A stretch of 64,000 nt of DNA from Amphirosellinia nigrospora. Its lineage: Eukaryota; Ascomycota; Sordariomycetes; Xylariales; Xylariaceae. The translations under genes were made by a program, and so were the position numbers. The stretch spans positions 2,224,001-2,288,000 of the forward strand of contig SCHM01000001.1 of assembly GCA_004123355.1 (NCBI GenBank), read 5' to 3'. Shown here piece after piece: positions 59,606 to 64,000 of this stretch. Numbering within the stretch: the first letter of the stretch is position 1; each line of letters begins with the position of its first letter. The notes under the pieces are model-generated. The model was not told where the DNA came from. It did no database searches and saw only the letters and a program-made list of their open reading frames with translations.

Positions 59606-59946
59606 TGTCACACGGATCCTGGTCAGTGCGCAATACAGTGCCACACAGGGTCTTATACGGAGCTCGCGAGATACTACCCTACGAGGCTGAGGCTGTCGTA
59701 CGAAGATATCGTGAGTCTCAGAAGCAGATACCGAGCTGAACTCGAACACCGAGACACTCGCTTCTCCGGCTACACAGGTCTCTAGATAGGTCGCGGAGGT
59801 CCGCCAAGGAGGAGAATTCTGAGTATAAAAAGGGCTCGAATTCCCCTTCGAGGGAAGGAAACTTGGATCTATATGGCCCCTTTGGCACCATAGTCGTTTA
59901 TTACTCAATTGAACCTATTCCAAGCCCTCAAAGAGCCCTTGTGACA
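59606..59946 (+). mobile_element. Solo LTR, better preserved copy
   Basis: The 341-bp element has inverted ends TGTCACA / TGTGACA and a perfect 5-bp target duplication TCAGC (59601-59605 and 59947-59951). It is homologous over its length to 19308-19655, and both lie in the same orientation. It includes a promoter-like GAGTATAAAAAGGG (about 59820). No internal retroelement sequence flanks it. It separates the HET gene from the remnant at 59275-59605. Confidence 0.88.
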
Positions 59947-62012
59947 TCAGCCGTGCACGAATCATCCCACTCAACGCTATCAGATTCGATGGTAAGCTCG
60001 CTCTCCAAGACCGATCCAAAAGGATCGTGTGCTGCGATCAAGGACGTCCGAACATCTAAGACCAGAGGCTCTGTTCCGTTTTCACCAGGTTTTGGTACAT
60101 AGAGCGGTATCTTAAGCTCCGATACATCTCCATTCAAACTGGCCCAACACCACGACGGCCCGTTATTCGTCAGCTCAATGTCTTGCCCGACACGGGCCTC
60201 TCCAGCCGAAGGCGTCATTTTCGAGGTGTCAACTTCTCGCTTGTGGTATATGAACATCGTATCGCCATAGCAAGCTGCGTATGATATCGCTCTTCCATAG
60301 CCCAACGTAGTACTCATCGCCCGTGATTTCGCAGAATAGTGCTGCGAGGCCTGACAAAGCAGGTAAACGATCACTATACTTGGTGAGCCGACGCTTGTTG
60401 TACTCCATGACCGTATGATTTCACATCTGATACGGGGTGCAGCCCGCCCATTGCGAGATATCGTCCCACGCCTTGGTACCGCTAAGACCCCTGTTGCAAC
60501 TGGATTACCGTTGACATCGTCCGAAGTCTCCTCAGAGCCGCCGTCCAACGCCCCCAGTACCGTGACATGAAACTCCGTTTATCTAAGCAGTTAGCTATGT
60601 CTATAGTAGTTATATGCTGTCCATTCTCGCGTTCTACGTGCTCTAGGCACTCCCATGTTACCGTTTCCTTGGTGAACAGTAAAAGACGCCTGGCCACTTT
60701 AGCGAGGTATGTCAGCGGTTCCTTTTTTTCCCCTGGAAAGTAAAAAGTATCGCTCACAAGGTATTAGAAGTAAAGGTTAATTGAAGGCTAAACGGAAAGC
60801 GGAATTTGCCAAACAGAATTACTGGGACCAAAAGGAGCAACGAGAAAAATAAAAATAAAAAGAAAGAAATTAGCAGGCATACAGAAGTCTTCCTGCAAAG
60901 TCACGCGCGGCTCATCCACCGAGACAATTGGAAAAGACGATTCTCGTCGACCTAATTGAGTCGAGCTTTTTGCGAACTCCTATCTTACTTCGACCTTCGA
61001 CCAGTGCGTGTTACTGAGCCATCGTCTTGGCGGCCCACCCAGGGCAATGTAGCCGAAGGCATAGATCTCAAGTTAAATATACCGCTATTGACATCATCGG
61101 ATGACGTTGCGGCTATGACCAAATCAGCATTCGAGTATACGGTTTTCATCGGCGGCGATTCCCCCGCCAATCTTCTATAGAGTCTTGAATGATACAGCGG
61201 GCGTCAATCCAGATGTATTGGATACCCAATTCCCGCGTAATTATCATGGCGTCACGAAGAGTCGGCGAGAAAGACTCTAGTGCTACGCCTCGCTCCAGCT
61301 GGTCCTTGGATGCACTTGTGAGGACGAAGGTTGCATCCTGACCCAGCAAGAGGTCAAGGCAACCCAATGACCTTTAGCAGCGCGGTGTCTATAAGACACG
61401 GGTTCCGGGTCTCACAGCCTACATCGATAACCCGTGTTGGTAACCGATGGCTGTGTCTAGATGAGCAATTAGTGTGAGATGCTTTGCAACGGGCTAGCCA
61501 TTGTGAGGCATATTGAAGTGTCCGTGGCGAGCCTGTGTTTGGGTCTACAAATCGAGATAGGACCGCCAAGATGTCTTCATCGTCTATAAATCGGACCCTA
61601 TCACAAGAATAACATCAGAATAAAACTTAGCAAGTCCATAAAAAACAGTAATGCTGTAGCGCTGGGCCGAAGTGCCAGACATACCTGGTAGAGGAAAGAG
61701 CTCGAAGTTTGGCCTGGCCCCAAATCCCAGAAGATGGAGGGCAGATTTTCCCGTGTTGATTGCAGACACATCGAGCGTGAGACTGCCGCTTGTAGCTAGT
61801 ATATGCGGATACAACTGACGCTTCAAATTCACTTCACCCGATACGAGCTTGTATAGCTCACAGCCACTTTGGATACCATCAAGCAGTTCCTGAATAGAAT
61901 TGTACAGAGTTATCCTGCGGGATCGATAATGCGTAGGATCTCGGATAGCATTGATCAGTAATGCGCGTACATCAACAGCGCTGCATCTTATGCAAAGAGA
62001 CATCTCACGCAA
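59928..62012 (-). CDS. HET-domain (heterokaryon incompatibility) protein
   Basis: The start at 62012 gives MREMSLCIRCSAVDVRALLI, a Cys-containing N-terminus usual in this group. The HET domain follows: ALTSCW near 61345 and GQDATFVLTSAS beside it, then SPTLRDAMIITRELG (61270), YIWIDARCIIQDSIEDW (61200) and VYSNADLVIAATSSDD (61140). The C-terminal half includes SWCWASLNGDVSEL (60140). At least four segments in different frames are needed, with an intron near 61600 and frame changes at about 61340 and 61165 that each need one more G in a G run. The protein terminates inside the solo LTR at 59928, its last five or six codons being LTR sequence. HET proteins trigger cell death when incompatible hyphae fuse; whether this copy works is unknown. 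Confidence 0.75.
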
Positions 62013-62577
62013 TTGGATGATTGATACTGGAGTGGGGAGAGAGGTGAGAAAGAGGGGTTAAAATAGTAAAAAGTGCCGTAGGTGTTAAATTTAACAATAT
62101 GCACGATAGACATACGCGCGTATATACCCATACTTGTATACTTCTATAGCCACATATTAATTTTCATGATAGCTTTCATTTTGATCTTGGACAGTTACTG
62201 TCCTACTAAATTAGCCCGTGCGCTCTAGGCTAACTTACTAGCTACGACTCATGCACAGGCCAGGTGTATCGACGTCTGACTACCTTTTCATACCTATATC
62301 GTCATCTACTAAAACTGCATACCTTTATTTATCGCAGGTGATTCACTTGTTGTTCTTGTTTGCAAACGCCCCAATACCCAGCTTCATGTAAATCGAGCAT
62401 CGATATTCCAATTATATGGAGGTTCCAGTCAAAATTATTCGAGTCAAATAGTTAGCGGTAATGCGTAGAGCTTCGCTGAAAAAGACTGGTATCATCAATA
62501 AATCTCTAATCGCCTACAATGTCATTAGTTATCATAATGTCACGAACCTCATAACCCCTCCAGTACATGGCAGCTCG
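62013..62577. other. intergenic
   Basis: This is a 565-bp A/T-rich spacer, probably the HET promoter and the 3' flank of the STAND gene. No feature recognised. Confidence 0.45.
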
Positions 62578-64000
62578 CTAGCCGTACTTGAGCTTTTGCC
62601 TCGTTCTCGCATACGAAGCTTTCGTCCCGCTCTTGAGCCAATGATACATGGTTTTTGCGGTCATTCTTCCTCCAGGTGTGCGGCCTGGGTGCATTATCTC
62701 TGTATAATGCTGACTAAAGTGAGATTTGATGAGCTTGTCATCCGGCTTATAGCCTGTTGACGCAATCATCTTGATGATGCTAAGAGCATCATCGCTCTTT
62801 TGGTGCGATTGGAATGTTACATACTTCATCATGGTAAAATCGAAAAACTCTTCAAGCACGACTCCGCTAGGGCGCCCGGTCATCTCTGCGCCCGTTATAA
62901 GGCGCTGGATCAACTCAGGCTCCTCGAAGGGATCTTGGACGATCTTGACGAGCCCCAAGATGGCTCCGTCTAGGGTTCGTTCGTCTGACAGGAGCTTCAA
63001 CTCGGCGTAGCCGGTCAAGCCATGGAGCACGCAGCACGCAAGAACCTAGCCAGCGTTTTCGTGCCGATTTTTGAAAGGTGCGTAACGCCCCAGCCTTGCA
63101 ATATGGTCTCGTGTATCACGTCGAGCTCGACCCCATCGTCCTGGGCATGTTTAGCAAAGTACGTGAGTTCATCCAATGCAACGGTTATGCCCGGGGGTTC
63201 CTGGAGGCTTATCGTAGCGTTGAAGTCGGAAAACGACGGGTGGCGCCGAATAAAGAGGATTATTGATTTGCAGATCGTGAGCCATGTGCGTTGTCGCTCA
63301 TAGGTCGATTGCTTTGTCAAAGCACTTACACTCCCTGCCATGAGAAAGTCTCGCACGGACCGATGAAGGAAGTCCACCTTTACTTTCGTATAGTCGTCTT
63401 CGAAACCACGAGAATTCTGTTCGGACTCGACAAGCTCAAGTAATCCCTTACACCAAGCGTCCAGTTTTCGTTGCATTGTGTCCCGTCGCTGTAGGAGCTC
63501 GTGTTCAAGGCATAGGTCATAGTAGTCCCGAATCAAGACCTGTTCAACGTCCCCTAGAAAACTGTAACACAACATTGGAAGCGGTTCAGAGGCGGAGGCT
63601 GATAACTGAAATATCCGTATCGTTTCTGGTAAATAAATTTTGTCAATGGCGTCAAACATGTGCTGAAAGAATTCTTCTAGCGTGGCCGGGAAGCTGTCCA
63701 GGCGTTGTCGCATTATTCCGATTGTATCGTTATATGTAAGTCCATCGAGAAGCTCGCGGACGACGAGGAAAACCCACAGGAACACGCCTCGAGATTTTTC
63801 AACGACTTCATCGACGAGGGTGGAGTAGCTAGGATCTCTTTGAGTGAGCTTGAGAAATTGGTTGTGCGAAGACAATTTATCCGTGGTATAGTGTCGAATG
63901 TCGCCTTCGGTCAAATCCTCTAATCTCAAACAGCGGCTGATGTCTCCGTTGAATGCATCCATATACACAGTCAACGGCCTGCTCGAAACGCATAGTTTGA
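62578..64000 (-). CDS. NACHT/STAND (NLR-like) protein, 5' part outside the window
   Basis: The reading frame enters at the right edge with KLCVSSRPLTVYMDAF, the end of a NACHT NTPase domain (sensor-2-like SSRP). It continues LRLEDLTEGDIRHYTTDKL, EKSRGVFLWVFLVVRELLDG and RLDSFPATLEEFFQHMFD, the winged-helix region typical of fungal NACHT proteins, then VKVDFLHRSVRDFL (63370). Near 63020 the frame shifts (one base short) into HGLTGYAELKLLSD, continuing to the stop at 62578. No ankyrin, WD40 or TPR repeats are seen in the C-terminal 470 residues, so it is a short-tailed member or the repeats are absent. Such proteins are immune-like receptors and allorecognition factors. It is adjacent to the HET gene in the same orientation, consistent with an allorecognition island. 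Confidence 0.75.

Overview
The window reads as nuclear DNA of a filamentous ascomycete (Pezizomycotina, most likely a Sordariomycete). The support is 45-120 nt GT-AG introns inside genes, a Zn2Cys6 regulator, a highly reducing polyketide synthase (HR-PKS), HET and NACHT/STAND genes, a DIP2/CPS1-type adenylation protein, and LTR and MITE-like repeats. No rRNA, CRISPR, plasmid or prokaryotic feature was seen, and no convincing tRNA.

Layout. 0-10 kb is accessory. At the left edge, minus strand, is a three-exon gene for a small secreted precursor made of six near-identical 12-residue repeats separated by Lys-Arg. This is the architecture of Kex2-processed fungal RiPP or signal-peptide precursors. 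It is followed by a DHA1 MFS exporter, a broken sedolisin peptidase, a secreted alpha/beta hydrolase and a small secreted protein. 10.9-34.1 kb looks like one polyketide gene cluster: epoxide hydrolase, sugar-porter-type MFS, P450, Zn2Cys6 regulator, second epoxide-hydrolase-like protein, flavin monooxygenase and an HR-PKS (KS-AT-DH-degenerate ER-KR-ACP, no methyltransferase and no release domain seen). 35-59 kb is mostly household genes: class II cAMP phosphodiesterase, a conserved unnamed fungal family, an unknown protein, the DIP2/CPS1 homologue, a purple acid phosphatase and a CorA-type transporter. 59.2-64 kb is an allorecognition-type block with a solo LTR, a HET-domain gene and the 3' part of a NACHT/STAND gene that runs off the right edge.

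Repeats. Two related solo LTRs (about 19.3 and 59.6 kb) keep perfect 5-bp target duplications, and the left copy carries mostly C-to-T/G-to-A changes, as RIP would leave. A long fold-back element lies at 55.2-55.9 kb and a small hairpin element at 10.5 kb.

Data caveat. Many genes are broken by frame changes, and nearly all that I traced are repaired by one more base in a short homopolymer (GG for GGG, CC for CCC, AA for AAA). This pattern suggests homopolymer undercalling in the assembly rather than gene death, so I annotate those genes as CDS. Two in-frame stop codons do not fit that explanation: one in the sedolisin and one in the cluster regulator. They may be real.
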